Of a DNA stretch of 37,457 nt, positions 7,480-14,656 are shown in pieces. The notes beneath the pieces were generated by a model that worked only from the letters and a program-made list of their open reading frames with translations, did not search any database and had not been told where the DNA came from. Numbering within the stretch: position 1 is the first letter of the stretch; each line of letters opens with the position of its first letter. This DNA is from Clostridiales bacterium (GTDB taxonomy: Bacteria > Bacillota > Clostridia > Oscillospirales > Acutalibacteraceae): NCBI GenBank assembly GCA_019418545.1, contig DYBQ01000017.1:1-37457 (forward strand). The letters run 5' to 3'. The translations under genes were made by a program, and so were the position numbers.

Positions 7480-8514
7480 TTATGCTTCAAACCTTTGTAC
7501 AAACATCATAGGGACGAGGTTTTCGCGCACAAAGAACCCGCAATCTTTGACATAGCGGTTCACTTTTTTACGTTCACCCTCGCAAATATCGCAGATGTTT
7601 ACGAAAATTTCTTTTGTTTTCGGCTCATAGTAGAGAAAGTTGTCAAGGGGAATCTTAATCTGCATATTTCCGGCGCTTTTGTTGCACAGCGTTACATCGA
7701 CAATGTTCTTTTTGCAAACAGTTCCCTTGTAGGAATTCAGAAGATGTCTCGCTGTTTTCTGGGATTCGTTTTTGGTCGGAACGAACATGTTGGTCATCTT
7801 ACTTGCAAGCCTCGCTGCCGCAACCTTTTTGGGGATATATGCACCGGTAGGCGTTTCCTTTGATGTCGTTTTAAAGTTCCTTCTGCTGAGACTTGTCAAC
7901 AAAGAAGTTGTGAATCCTTCGGGGTCACAAGCATAGTTAAGACCCAACTCGTAGTAGCCAAGTACACTGACTGGATATAAAGTTTGCAAGGCGTTCTCGA
8001 TACAGCCGAAATACACCGGCTTCTCACGCTTAGAGAGCATATCCAAAATCGCGTACTGTTTTGCCAGATTCTTAACGGCCTCGCTCTTTTCTACGCCAGC
8101 GTCAACTGCGTATTCCTTCAAAACCTTTCCGGTAAACGCATCCCAGAATTCAGACACAAAATCAGCATCATCGAACTTCTGCCTACTTTGAGTGCAAATT
8201 CGCCAAAGCGGCTCCATAAGCCAAAGACGAGACGAATCAATGACAACCCCGACCTTTTCAAATTTGGTATCTTTCCCAAACTCCTCTATCGGACGGTTGC
8301 TGTCACCTTCAAATGTTTTGTATGGAATAGCTTGCATGTATACTTCGGACGCTTTATCTCTAACGGGAACCTTCAGCAATCGAACATATACACTCCTATC
8401 CGTTTCTGTTGGAAAACCGTAGCTTTGAGGGATAAGTCCCTCGAGATAGGTCTCACTTGAATTGTGCAGATAGTCAAGAATCGTATCAGCATCCAAATAT
8501 CTTATAGCATCCAT
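7480..8514 (-). CDS. Hypothetical protein with C-terminal zinc-ribbon-like Cys cluster
   Basis: 344 residues from the ATG at 8514 (GGAGTCTGCCCT before it; a longer upstream frame overlaps the previous gene and is less likely). The family is unknown to me. Cys residues cluster near the C-terminus (NICDICEGERKK and later DCGFF), suggesting a small metal site. The rest is mixed helix and strand with no membrane segment. It is the fourth gene of the unit 11120 > radical SAM > ATP-grasp > this gene, 16 nt after the ATP-grasp stop codon, so it may belong to the same pathway. Confidence 0.75.
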   Translation of the reverse strand: MDAIRYLDADTILDYLHNSSETYLEGLIPQSYGFPTETDRSVYVRLLKVPVRDKASEVYMQAIPYKTFEGDSNRPIEEFGKDTKFEKVGVVIDSSRLWLMEPLWRICTQSRQKFDDADFVSEFWDAFTGKVLKEYAVDAGVEKSEAVKNLAKQYAILDMLSKREKPVYFGCIENALQTLYPVSVLGYYELGLNYACDPEGFTTSLLTSLSRRNFKTTSKETPTGAYIPKKVAAARLASKMTNMFVPTKNESQKTARHLLNSYKGTVCKKNIVDVTLCNKSAGNMQIKIPLDNFLYYEPKTKEIFVNICDICEGERKKVNRYVKDCGFFVRENLVPMMFVQRFEA

Positions 8515-8530
8515 AGGGCAGACTCCTTTT

Positions 8531-9961
8531 TCAGCTGTTCGTAGCCATAGGCAACCACTGCTGCGGGTAGGCACGAAGTTTCTCCCTAGGCACGCAATCG
8601 TTCAGAGCGGAGTTTTCAGCGAGCGCCATGTCGATGATGTAATAATCATCACCATTGCGCATCACATCCACGCTCCACTGCCCTACCAGTTTGACAGCGG
8701 GAAGAATCTTCTTGATTTCCTCCAGAATCATCCGAGCACTGTCATCGTATCGAGACTGCAGGATATCCTCGTGCATCTGATAGATGACATAGTCGTGGCG
8801 TTCCTGCGGCGTGCTTGCGTTCTTGAACTTACCCTTCATTACATCGGCACGCCAATATGGACTGATACCCAGCACCTCATCAGCGTCGAAATCGACGAAC
8901 ACGCGGTACTCAGTATGCAGCGGCAAACCGTTGTAGATAGTCGGGTTGTGTTCCTTGTCCTTGATATACTCTCTGAGCACCCACTCGTTCGTTGTATTGA
9001 CACCATAGAAGCAGGTATTGTTCAACGGCGAAGCCATAGAACAGGTCAGATGATTCAGGAACAGGAAATACTCGCCCATCTCATTGATTTCCTTCGGGTC
9101 ATGGATATGAGCGTTGCGGAACTCATACTTGGAAGAATAAGTTCCGGTCTTGATGAAGTAATCCTCGTGCTCATCCAGCTTGAATATCCGCTTGCAATAG
9201 CGATTCACGATTTCCTTGGTCACTGGATTCAGGGTTTCAAAGCCAAGGCGAGTGAGCTGCAGCATCGGCAGCGGAACACGCAAAATCTTGGTATCAGGAA
9301 TCCTGAAGAACCTGTTCCCGCACAATGCCTTTGCCAGAGGCGGGAGCCAGAATCCCATCGTATTGGGATTCATTTCGAGCATCTGGTAGGTGAAGTCGTC
9401 GATGTCAAGAATATCAAGACCCTGACGGAACTGGTTGTAGTAGAACTTCTTCATGCGGTCATCGCGTGCATCCTTGTACTCGGCGTAATTCTGAAGCAGA
9501 ATCTTATACGATGGCTCCGAGATATCGACCTTCGCAAGATTTCCTGTCAGCTGAGGTCTGAGTTCTTCCGGGTATTTTTTCAGGTCATCGTTCGTTACCG
9601 TCACAGTGTATCGAGATGCCGCATAGTTCACATAGTATCCGCCGCGTTTTTCGTTGTAGATGTACAGGCGAGTACCATCTGTTAACTCACCTACGATACG
9701 GTCAATGAGCGCTTCGAGGTCCCGCGTAAACGGCACCCTCTTGTCGAGCATAGCCTTGACAGTAGCGGTATTCCACTGCAAGAGGTTCTCGGCCAATGCC
9801 CCGCTGTCCAGCACCTGTTTCTTATAGGTGTCCTCGAATGTTTTGAGGGTTTCAGGGCTGGTTTTCAGCATTGCAGCAAGTTCTTCGTAGGAAAAAGACT
9901 TTTCTTCCTTTTGGGTCAATATTGCACCTATTTGTGCAATCATGTCTTTGATTTCAGCCAT
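8531..9961 (-). CDS. ATP-grasp-like protein
   Basis: 476 residues from an ATG at 9961 (AAAAGGAGGCCACAA). The N-terminal 150 residues are helical. The C-terminal half has features of the ATP-grasp fold of the CDC123/R2K type: a Lys segment FIKTGTYSSKYEFRN, an Arg segment TEYRVFVDFD followed by VLGISPYW, and a final WSVDVM...YYIIDMALAENSAL strand that would carry the acidic/Asn metal ligands. ATP-grasp enzymes join a carboxylate to an amine or thiol using ATP, or act on RNA ends. The substrate is unknown. Adjacent radical SAM and unknown genes suggest a peptide, protein or RNA modification pathway. The call rests on motif pattern only. A terminator lies 24 nt upstream of the start. Confidence 0.65.
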   Translation of the reverse strand: MAEIKDMIAQIGAILTQKEEKSFSYEELAAMLKTSPETLKTFEDTYKKQVLDSGALAENLLQWNTATVKAMLDKRVPFTRDLEALIDRIVGELTDGTRLYIYNEKRGGYYVNYAASRYTVTVTNDDLKKYPEELRPQLTGNLAKVDISEPSYKILLQNYAEYKDARDDRMKKFYYNQFRQGLDILDIDDFTYQMLEMNPNTMGFWLPPLAKALCGNRFFRIPDTKILRVPLPMLQLTRLGFETLNPVTKEIVNRYCKRIFKLDEHEDYFIKTGTYSSKYEFRNAHIHDPKEINEMGEYFLFLNHLTCSMASPLNNTCFYGVNTTNEWVLREYIKDKEHNPTIYNGLPLHTEYRVFVDFDADEVLGISPYWRADVMKGKFKNASTPQERHDYVIYQMHEDILQSRYDDSARMILEEIKKILPAVKLVGQWSVDVMRNGDDYYIIDMALAENSALNDCVPREKLRAYPQQWLPMATNS

Positions 9962-9984
9962 TTGTGGCCTCCTTTTCTAAGAAA

Positions 9985-10012
9985 GCCACCGTTCCTGTAG
10001 GAAAACGGTGGC
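9985..10012 (-). terminator. Terminator between radical SAM and ATP-grasp genes
   Basis: A 9-bp GCCACCGTT/AACGGTGGC stem with a ten-base loop and TTTCTTA on the minus strand. It lies 20 nt after the radical SAM stop and 24 nt before the ATP-grasp start. The T-run is weaker than most here, so partial read-through is plausible. Confidence 0.75.
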
Positions 10013-10031
10013 AATGTATAAGTTATATGGT

Positions 10032-10772
10032 TTAGCTTGCAATGCACAACTCGCTGTTGGAAATGTTCTCCAGCCAGTTTTTGTTCATTACATTACCAAA
10101 ACGATATTTCTTCTGCGACTCGTAGGACAAATCGCAGCCGGAAACGACATCACCGATGGCGTTCAAGTACAGCTCGCCGCTGTAAAAGTCGATGCCGCCG
10201 GTTTTGCTGAATTCGTATTCGAGCTTGTCTACATAAGGTTCACGTTTCTTATAGATATTCGAATCGAGATTCTTAGCACGCCCTTCGTTCAGTAAACAAG
10301 TCCGATGAAAGTCCGTTACCTTATCGTTACGGTTATATTTCAAGCCACTAAGGATACTTTTACTTTCATATGGGATTGCTTCATGGAAATCATCGCTGCT
10401 GATACAAAGACCACACGAATAGTCATCCTTGTCATCGCAATAATTCCACCACTCCAGACTCGCCATAGCAAGGTCAGCCATCTTATCGACGGCTTTTCCG
10501 TTGGTGACCATGTAAAAGCTTCCAACGGCGATACCGCGCTCTTTGACAGCTTTCAAGATGTATCGAATTGCCGGTATGTTCAGAGAAATTTCGCCGCCGG
10601 TAAAGGTAAGAGAGCTGATATAAGCTCCCTTCTCAAAGCTGTCGAGAAAAGCATCGATGTACTTTTCCTGAATATCGATGCTTTCGGCATCTCCGCGTAG
10701 GCAGTGCGCACAGCACATATTGCACCGACGCGTAACTTCTATGAATACGCTGTTTGCGGCATAAATACGCAT
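10032..10772 (-). CDS. Radical SAM enzyme
   Basis: 246 residues from an ATG at 10772 (AAAGGACATGAAAAA). The [4Fe-4S]-SAM motif C17-x3-C21-x2-C24 is intact, followed by the GGE-type motif (TFTGGE) that contacts SAM. A C-terminal segment (GDVVSGCDLSYESQK then RFGNVMNKNWLENI) resembles the end of SPASM/Twitch proteins, but the usual Cys set for a second cluster is reduced, so a degenerate SPASM is likely. Extra Cys residues occur at YSCGLCISS. Reaction and substrate are unknown. It lies 18 nt after a small acidic protein gene and upstream of the ATP-grasp gene. Confidence 0.88.
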   Translation of the reverse strand: MRIYAANSVFIEVTRRCNMCCAHCLRGDAESIDIQEKYIDAFLDSFEKGAYISSLTFTGGEISLNIPAIRYILKAVKERGIAVGSFYMVTNGKAVDKMADLAMASLEWWNYCDDKDDYSCGLCISSDDFHEAIPYESKSILSGLKYNRNDKVTDFHRTCLLNEGRAKNLDSNIYKKREPYVDKLEYEFSKTGGIDFYSGELYLNAIGDVVSGCDLSYESQKKYRFGNVMNKNWLENISNSELCIAS

Positions 10773-10790
10773 TTTTTCATGTCCTTTCTG

Positions 10791-11120
10791 TTATTCTTCC
10801 GCGCAATCCTCGTAGTCGTCCATGAAGTTCTCGTTGCGGTCAACGACAACATTCACATCCGGCGGCGCAATTTTAGCCAGACCATAGTTCAAGAAGAACG
10901 AGCCGGGAATGTCATCGACATCGCCCCAGTTCCAGCAGCCACAGTTGATTTCCAGCTGTCGTTTGCCTTCGTCCGTCTTGAGATAGTCCATGACAGCACT
11001 GCGCAGGACGCTTTCTGGGTCATGGATTTGCTCTGGATTGTAGCTGAATTGCATCAGTGTGCATTCCGTTGCGGATAAGCCAATGACCTCATTGGCGACG
11101 ATTGTAAAAACTCTTAACAT
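10791..11120 (-). CDS. Small acidic hypothetical protein, first gene of radical SAM unit
   Basis: 109 residues from an ATG at 11120 with AAAAAGGAGTGTAAACACCA before it. The central part (LEINCGCWNWGDVDDIPGSFF) looks folded and the C-terminus is very acidic (DRNENFMDDYEDCAEE). It is the promoter-proximal gene of the radical SAM / ATP-grasp unit. A modification substrate is one possibility, because such short partners often precede their modifying enzymes. The folded middle part argues instead for an ordinary small phage-type protein. I do not recognise the family. Confidence 0.7.
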   Translation of the reverse strand: MLRVFTIVANEVIGLSATECTLMQFSYNPEQIHDPESVLRSAVMDYLKTDEGKRQLEINCGCWNWGDVDDIPGSFFLNYGLAKIAPPDVNVVVDRNENFMDDYEDCAEE

Positions 11121-11158
11121 TGGTGTTTACACTCCTTTTTTGTTTTGACGCAAAAAAA

Positions 11159-11190
11159 GGGCGGACCTCTCAGAAAGGAGAAGTCCGCCC
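11159..11190 (-). terminator. Leader terminator of the radical SAM unit
   Basis: GGGCGGACTTCTC pairs with GAGAGGTCCGCCC (13 bp, one mismatch) and is followed by TTTTTTTG on the minus strand. It is 39 nt before the first start codon and downstream of the promoter at 11266-11293. Confidence 0.9.
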
Positions 11191-11200
11191 TTTAAGCGAA

Positions 11201-11261
11201 ATTGTGAATTGTACGAAAGGCATAAAACCCTTTCGATATGGGATGTTATCTATCGTACAAT
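11201..11261 (-). promoter_or_regulatory. Conserved structured leader, copy B
   Basis: Nearly identical to copy A over the whole leader, including TTGTACGATAGATAACA, the CGAAAGG/CCTTTCG hairpin and CGTACAATTCACAATTTCG. Here the closing helix TTGTA/TACAA is complete. Confidence 0.8.
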
Positions 11262-11265
11262 ACCC

Positions 11266-11293
11266 ATTCTATTCAGTTCGCACATTTTGGCAA
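11266..11293 (-). promoter_or_regulatory. GTGCGAA-class promoter for the radical SAM unit
   Basis: TTGCCA, 16 bp with GTGCGAA, TAGAAT on the minus strand. It sits just beyond the terminator of the upstream ComEC-like gene. Confidence 0.85.
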
Positions 11294-11301
11294 GAAAAAA
11301 T

Positions 11302-11325
11302 CACCACCTACTTGCATAGGCGGCG
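11302..11325 (-). terminator. Terminator of the ComEC-like gene
   Basis: CGCCGCCTA/TAGGTGGTG stem (two G-T pairs) with a six-base loop and ATTTTTTCTTG on the minus strand. It overlaps the upstream edge of the next promoter. The 147 bases between it and the stop codon at 11473 hold no gene I can support. Confidence 0.8.
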
Positions 11326-11472
11326 ACTGATGCTTGCTATTGTTTTAGAGCCTTATTGGAGTTTGCCGTTTCCGAGTCGGCCAGGGCGCGTTCCTGAACC
11401 CGTGTCGTCCAGAACGGAACATCCCGTGTACTACACAAATCGGCTTATATGGATTGGATGCTGATTGGATAT

Positions 11473-12621
11473 TTACGGTTTGCAATATCCGCAAGGCGTA
11501 TATCCCCGCTCGATAAGTTCCTCTCTTGTGCCGGTATACTCCTCTCTGTTTACATCGCTTATTTGAGATGCCGAGGAGCAATCAGGGCGGTGAAATTTGT
11601 GAGAATTCGTGTTCAGGATATAGGTCTCAGCTACCGTGTCAGGTTGCTGCGATTCTTCCACCTCGGCGCTAGAGGTTTCGCTGTCCTTATGGTATTCCCC
11701 ATAAGAGAAAGTCACTTCAGAACCGTCAGAGGTGCAGTAAATATCACCGAGTTCGTCCGTTCTGAACACCTCTACTCCCGCGCTGGCAAGCTTTGCAGGG
11801 GTCTCGCTGTGCGGGTGTCCGTAGCTGTTGTCCTTGCCGCAGGATATGACCGCATAAGTAGGGCTCACGGCATCCAGAAATGCCTGAGAGGTGGAGGTAC
11901 TGGACCCGTGATGCCCGACCTTTAAGACGGTGGATTCGATGTCTTGGCCTGATTCGAGTATCTTCTCTTCCGTTTCCTGTTCGGCATCACCGGTGAACAG
12001 GAAAGATGTATCTCCGTAGACAATGCGAATTACAATGGAAGTATTGTTCGTGTCCTCAGGCACGGAATTGACGGCCACAACGGTGACGCTGGCTTCCCCT
12101 AGGGTGAATGTATCCCCCACTGCCGGGACCGTAATACCACCGCCTCTCTCGTCCGCACGAGCCTTAAAGTTCCGGAATGCCTTGCTGTCATATTCTGTCA
12201 CAGGACAGAATGTGACATCGGCTGTGTCAGCCTCGAAAGCACCCGAAAGACCTCCGATGTGGTCTTCGTGGGCGTGTGTTCCTACTACATAGTCTAAGTG
12301 TCCCTCTGTCTCGCGCTGTAATACTGAGTATACAAGGTTCGAGTCATCGGCATTGCCGCCGTCAATGAGCATCGAGTGCCCATCGCAGGTGACGAGGGCG
12401 GAATCTGCCTGCCCGACATCGATAAAGTGGATGGTAAAGCTGCCGCCTTCCGATACGCCAGCCGTCTCCTGACCGCTTTGTGCGGTAGTTTCTGAGACGA
12501 CCCCGGATACAGGAAGGCTTCCCGGAGATTCCGGTGTCTGACCGCAGCCTGTGAATGTTAGCGTGAAGAACGCGGCAATTACCGCTGCAGTTCTCCGAAG
12601 AAATTCGTGTTTGGTTTGCAT
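11473..12621 (-). CDS. Secreted ComEC-like metallo-beta-lactamase lipoprotein with Ada-like C-terminal zinc domain
   Basis: 382 residues from an ATG at 12621 (AAAGGAGACAAAACCC). A lipoprotein signal ends in TFTGC with Cys26 as the lipidated residue, so the protein is expected on the outer face of the membrane. After a Ser/Thr-rich linker comes a metallo-beta-lactamase domain of the ComEC/Rec2 C-terminal type: FIDVGQADS at 66-74, LIDGG at 85-89 and the metal motif H116-A-H118-E-D120-H121, later a FTGDAE segment and HHGSS. The last 45 residues (HKFHRPDC...REEL...GYTPCGYCKP) match the Ada-like zinc domain often appended to secreted nucleases and MBL proteins. Phosphodiesterase or nuclease activity is likely; no DNA channel is present. 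It is under leader copy C. Confidence 0.9.
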   Translation of the reverse strand: MQTKHEFLRRTAAVIAAFFTLTFTGCGQTPESPGSLPVSGVVSETTAQSGQETAGVSEGGSFTIHFIDVGQADSALVTCDGHSMLIDGGNADDSNLVYSVLQRETEGHLDYVVGTHAHEDHIGGLSGAFEADTADVTFCPVTEYDSKAFRNFKARADERGGGITVPAVGDTFTLGEASVTVVAVNSVPEDTNNTSIVIRIVYGDTSFLFTGDAEQETEEKILESGQDIESTVLKVGHHGSSTSTSQAFLDAVSPTYAVISCGKDNSYGHPHSETPAKLASAGVEVFRTDELGDIYCTSDGSEVTFSYGEYHKDSETSSAEVEESQQPDTVAETYILNTNSHKFHRPDCSSASQISDVNREEYTGTREELIERGYTPCGYCKP

Positions 12622-12648
12622 GGGTTTTGTCTCCTTTCAAATAAAAAA

Positions 12649-12682
12649 AGCGGGCCCATCCCCCGAAAGGGATAAGTCCGCT
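12649..12682 (-). terminator. Leader terminator of the ComEC-like gene
   Basis: AGCGGACTTATCCC pairs imperfectly with GGGGATGGGCCCGCT around a TTTC loop and is followed by TTTTTTTATTTG on the minus strand. It lies 28 nt before the start codon and downstream of promoter 12733-12760. Confidence 0.85.
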
Positions 12683-12690
12683 AAAAACGA

Positions 12691-12729
12691 AATTGTGAAT
12701 TGTAAGATATCTGGTATCTATCGTACAAT
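12691..12729 (-). promoter_or_regulatory. Conserved structured leader, copy C (short form)
   Basis: Keeps TTGTACGATAGATACCA and TTACAATTCACAATTTCG but lacks the CGAAAGG/CCTTTCG hairpin. The helices TTGTA/TACAA and GATA/TATC are kept. This supports a conserved two-helix core with an optional third helix. Confidence 0.7.
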
Positions 12730-12732
12730 TCT

Positions 12733-12760
12733 ATTCTACCGGTATCGCAAGAACATGCAA
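12733..12760 (-). promoter_or_regulatory. GTGCGAA-class promoter for the ComEC-like gene
   Basis: TTGCAT, 16 bp with TTGCGAT in the conserved place (a slightly divergent element), TAGAAT on the minus strand. It lies just past the end of the small membrane-protein gene upstream. Confidence 0.8.
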
Positions 12761-12763
12761 TAC

Positions 12764-12994
12764 TCAAACCGTATCCGAAACCTCATGACACAGCATCCTG
12801 TCCGCATAAATACAGCAAAGAACCAAGCCAAGGCTCGCAACGCAGCCGAACGCGACATGTTTCGGGGAAAGAAGGAGCCATTCGATGTCGTTCATTACTT
12901 TCACCCAAAACAAAACGCCCATCATAGCAATGATGAGCGGAATAAAGACAGTTCCTGTGTAATGCAGGAATTTTCGGATTTTTCTTTTTTGCAT
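12764..12994 (-). CDS. Small membrane protein, two transmembrane segments
   Basis: 76 residues with a basic start (MQKRKIRKFLHY), a first hydrophobic segment (GTVFIPLIIAMMGVLFWVKV) and a second (VAFGCVASLGLVLCCIY). Both ends are predicted on the same side. It starts 19 nt after the sortase stop codon, behind a rather distant GGAGATG, so its start is less certain. It probably acts with the sortase or is an accessory of this surface operon. It ends four bases before the next promoter. Confidence 0.7.
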   Translation of the reverse strand: MQKRKIRKFLHYTGTVFIPLIIAMMGVLFWVKVMNDIEWLLLSPKHVAFGCVASLGLVLCCIYADRMLCHEVSDTV

Positions 12995-13013
12995 TCTTTA
13001 ATTACATCTCCAA

Positions 13014-13778
13014 TCATGCTCGCAAAACAGCCTGAACCACATATCTCTGATTCGTTGGGCTGTAATACTCAAACGGATAGCAGGTATACATGATAAGTTT
13101 ATCGATTCCGTCTGTGAAATTAACGAGGACAGTGCCGTCATCCGCAATCACGGTGCTCGCGTCCGAGGACACATAACCGGGCATTGCTAGGGTGACGGAA
13201 TACACATATTCCCCGTAATCGGTGTCTACCACAAAGTCATCTCCTATGCTGACATATTGCAGCAGAGAAAACACGCTGTCGTTATGAGAGCAAAGCAGAT
13301 GCCCTCCGGTCACACCGACTTGGTAAGAACCCGGATACTGATATACCCCGCCGCGTTGATTCAAAAGACTCTGGTCATCGCCCCAGATAAGAGAAGCGTT
13401 CAGGCCAATCGCGTCACAGGTAATCGTGCCGTAGGCTTGACCCCAGGCAGCAGGTACAACATCGTCCCAGACAGAGGTCGCTGCACTAACAGGTTCAGGC
13501 GTCGGTTCAGGAGTCGGACCCGGGGAGGGTTCGGGTTGCGGTGTAGGAGACGGTTCAAAAGACGCAGCGGGTTCCGGGCCTGGTTCCGGTATGCCGGATA
13601 GGTCCGAGATTTGCTGTTCTTCTTCTGCTGTTTCTTGTGTCGCAGATTCAGAGGTATTGAGAGAGGATTCGGATTGTGCTGATTCGGCAGGCAGAGGTTC
13701 CGCTTGCCATGAACAGCCTGCAACACTGGTCAGCACAGCCAATGTTGCAACGAGTATCAGTGCTTTGGTTCGCCGCAT
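13014..13778 (-). CDS. Sortase-family lipoprotein
   Basis: 254 residues from the ATG at 13778 (AAAGGACAAACTCAA). A lipobox ends in SVAGC with Cys22, so the enzyme is lipid-anchored instead of using the usual transmembrane segment. A Ser/Glu-rich then Pro-rich linker of about 85 residues (PxPxPEP repeats) spans the wall. The C-terminal domain has the sortase triad: His in the GHLLCSHND segment (about residue 163), Cys in MYTCYPF (about 232) and Arg in NQRYVV (about 244). Sortases cleave an LPxTG-like signal and attach the protein to the wall or build pili. No substrate with a sorting signal is visible in this window. The gene lies in an operon with nuclease and helicase genes, which is unusual. 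Confidence 0.88.
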   Translation of the reverse strand: MRRTKALILVATLAVLTSVAGCSWQAEPLPAESAQSESSLNTSESATQETAEEEQQISDLSGIPEPGPEPAASFEPSPTPQPEPSPGPTPEPTPEPVSAATSVWDDVVPAAWGQAYGTITCDAIGLNASLIWGDDQSLLNQRGGVYQYPGSYQVGVTGGHLLCSHNDSVFSLLQYVSIGDDFVVDTDYGEYVYSVTLAMPGYVSSDASTVIADDGTVLVNFTDGIDKLIMYTCYPFEYYSPTNQRYVVQAVLRA

Positions 13779-13818
13779 TTGAGTTTGTCCTTTCTTAAAC
13801 AAAAAAATATATAAAAAA

Positions 13819-13851
13819 GCTGCCCTCAGTTCTTGTCGAACCGGGGCAGCC
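13819..13851 (-). terminator. Terminator overlapping the nuclease stop codon
   Basis: GCTGCCC/GGGCAGC stem followed by TTTTTTATATATTTTTTTG on the minus strand. The stop codon of the PD-(D/E)XK gene lies in the loop or 3' arm. The sortase start is 41 nt downstream with no clear promoter between. Confidence 0.85.
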
Positions 13852-14491
13852 TTTTAGCAACGGACATAATCAGCCATTTTTGTGTTTTTTCCGAGAGAAT
13901 GTGCGACTTACATTCCTTCGCCTTTCGGATTCCGCATGTGCTCTCGCCGTCGTAATAGAGCAAGATGCCGATATCCTCTGGTATCTCGCCTTTTACCTTC
14001 TTGTACAACTCAGTGGGCATCGCATAGTAGTTGCAGTGCCCGACGAAATTGTGCCCATGCTCTGAATGGAAATCGCTGACGGAAATCTTGATTTCGACAC
14101 AGGTGATGACGGTGTCGAGCGTATACAGATGATTCGCCTTGTGGAAGTGGCACCATTGCTCGGAACAGTGCTCCCTGCAAAAATCTATCGACGAAATATC
14201 CTTGATGCAGGTTGCCTCTTTTGCTTTTTGCTGAATCGCGGCAAGCGAAGCACCCGTATCCGTTTCGATAAGCGAGGCCAGTTTGCAGGTCCCATATTTG
14301 GTTTCGGAGGTAAAGCATTCCTGAACCCTGACGAAATCGACCAATCCGGATTTGACAGACCCGCATTCTACCGGCACTTCTATGGCATCGAACCCTTGAC
14401 GAAACAAATCCACCCGATACCCGCCGTAGCTGGAAGGATGCCACGCATGAAGCGCGGCTTCAATATCGCGGGTCAGCTGAGTTTTCGCCAT
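13826..14491 (-). CDS. PD-(D/E)XK nuclease-like protein (MmcB-type) with Cys-rich insertion
   Basis: 221 residues. A DFVRV segment (about 50) and a C-V-E-I-K-I-S strand with the ExK signature (about 132), followed by DFHSEHGHNFVGHCNYYAMP, match the restriction-endonuclease fold of MmcB/YraN-like repair nucleases. Between them is an insertion with CIKDISSIDFCREHCSEQWC and a nearby His, which could hold zinc or an iron-sulfur cluster. The likely role is DNA cleavage in repair or replication, or defence. It starts six bases after a 39-codon membrane-peptide gene, in the helicase operon. The terminator hairpin overlaps its stop codon. Confidence 0.75.
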   Translation of the reverse strand: MAKTQLTRDIEAALHAWHPSSYGGYRVDLFRQGFDAIEVPVECGSVKSGLVDFVRVQECFTSETKYGTCKLASLIETDTGASLAAIQQKAKEATCIKDISSIDFCREHCSEQWCHFHKANHLYTLDTVITCVEIKISVSDFHSEHGHNFVGHCNYYAMPTELYKKVKGEIPEDIGILLYYDGESTCGIRKAKECKSHILSEKTQKWLIMSVAKRLPRFDKN

Positions 14492-14497
14492 CAGGTA

Positions 14498-14617
14498 TCA
14501 CCGGAAAATCTGTTGACCAATCTCTACCATCTTACGGCGTTTGCGGTGCAGCGAAACAAGCTGGTACACAGCGACGGCAAATGCCGCAGCGGAAAGTAAT
14601 TTCAGAATCTTTTTCAT
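14498..14617 (-). CDS. Small single-span membrane peptide (39 aa)
   Basis: ATG at 14617 behind GAAGGAGGACCACT, an excellent ribosome binding site. The peptide begins MKKILKLLSAAAFAVAVYQL and ends with a basic tail (HRKRRKMVEIGQQIFR), so it should be a single-span membrane peptide with the positive tail in the cytoplasm. The nuclease gene starts six bases after its stop. Function unknown. Toxin-like, holin-like or enzyme-anchoring roles are all possible and none is shown. Confidence 0.7.
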   Translation of the reverse strand: MKKILKLLSAAAFAVAVYQLVSLHRKRRKMVEIGQQIFR

Positions 14618-14656
14618 AGTGGTCCTCCTTCGTTATTTTTGCAGTTTTGTACTTTT

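Noticed and set aside
6423..7511. 362-codon plus-strand frame
   Set aside because: It crosses a terminator, promoter and leader of the minus strand and mirrors the 248-aa gene.
8771..9685. 304-codon plus-strand frame opposite the ATP-grasp gene
   Set aside because: Mirror of a minus-strand gene with motif support; no ribosome binding site.
11326..11472. 25-codon Arg-rich frame after the ComEC-like gene
   Set aside because: No ribosome binding site, and it lies in the 3' untranslated part before a terminator.
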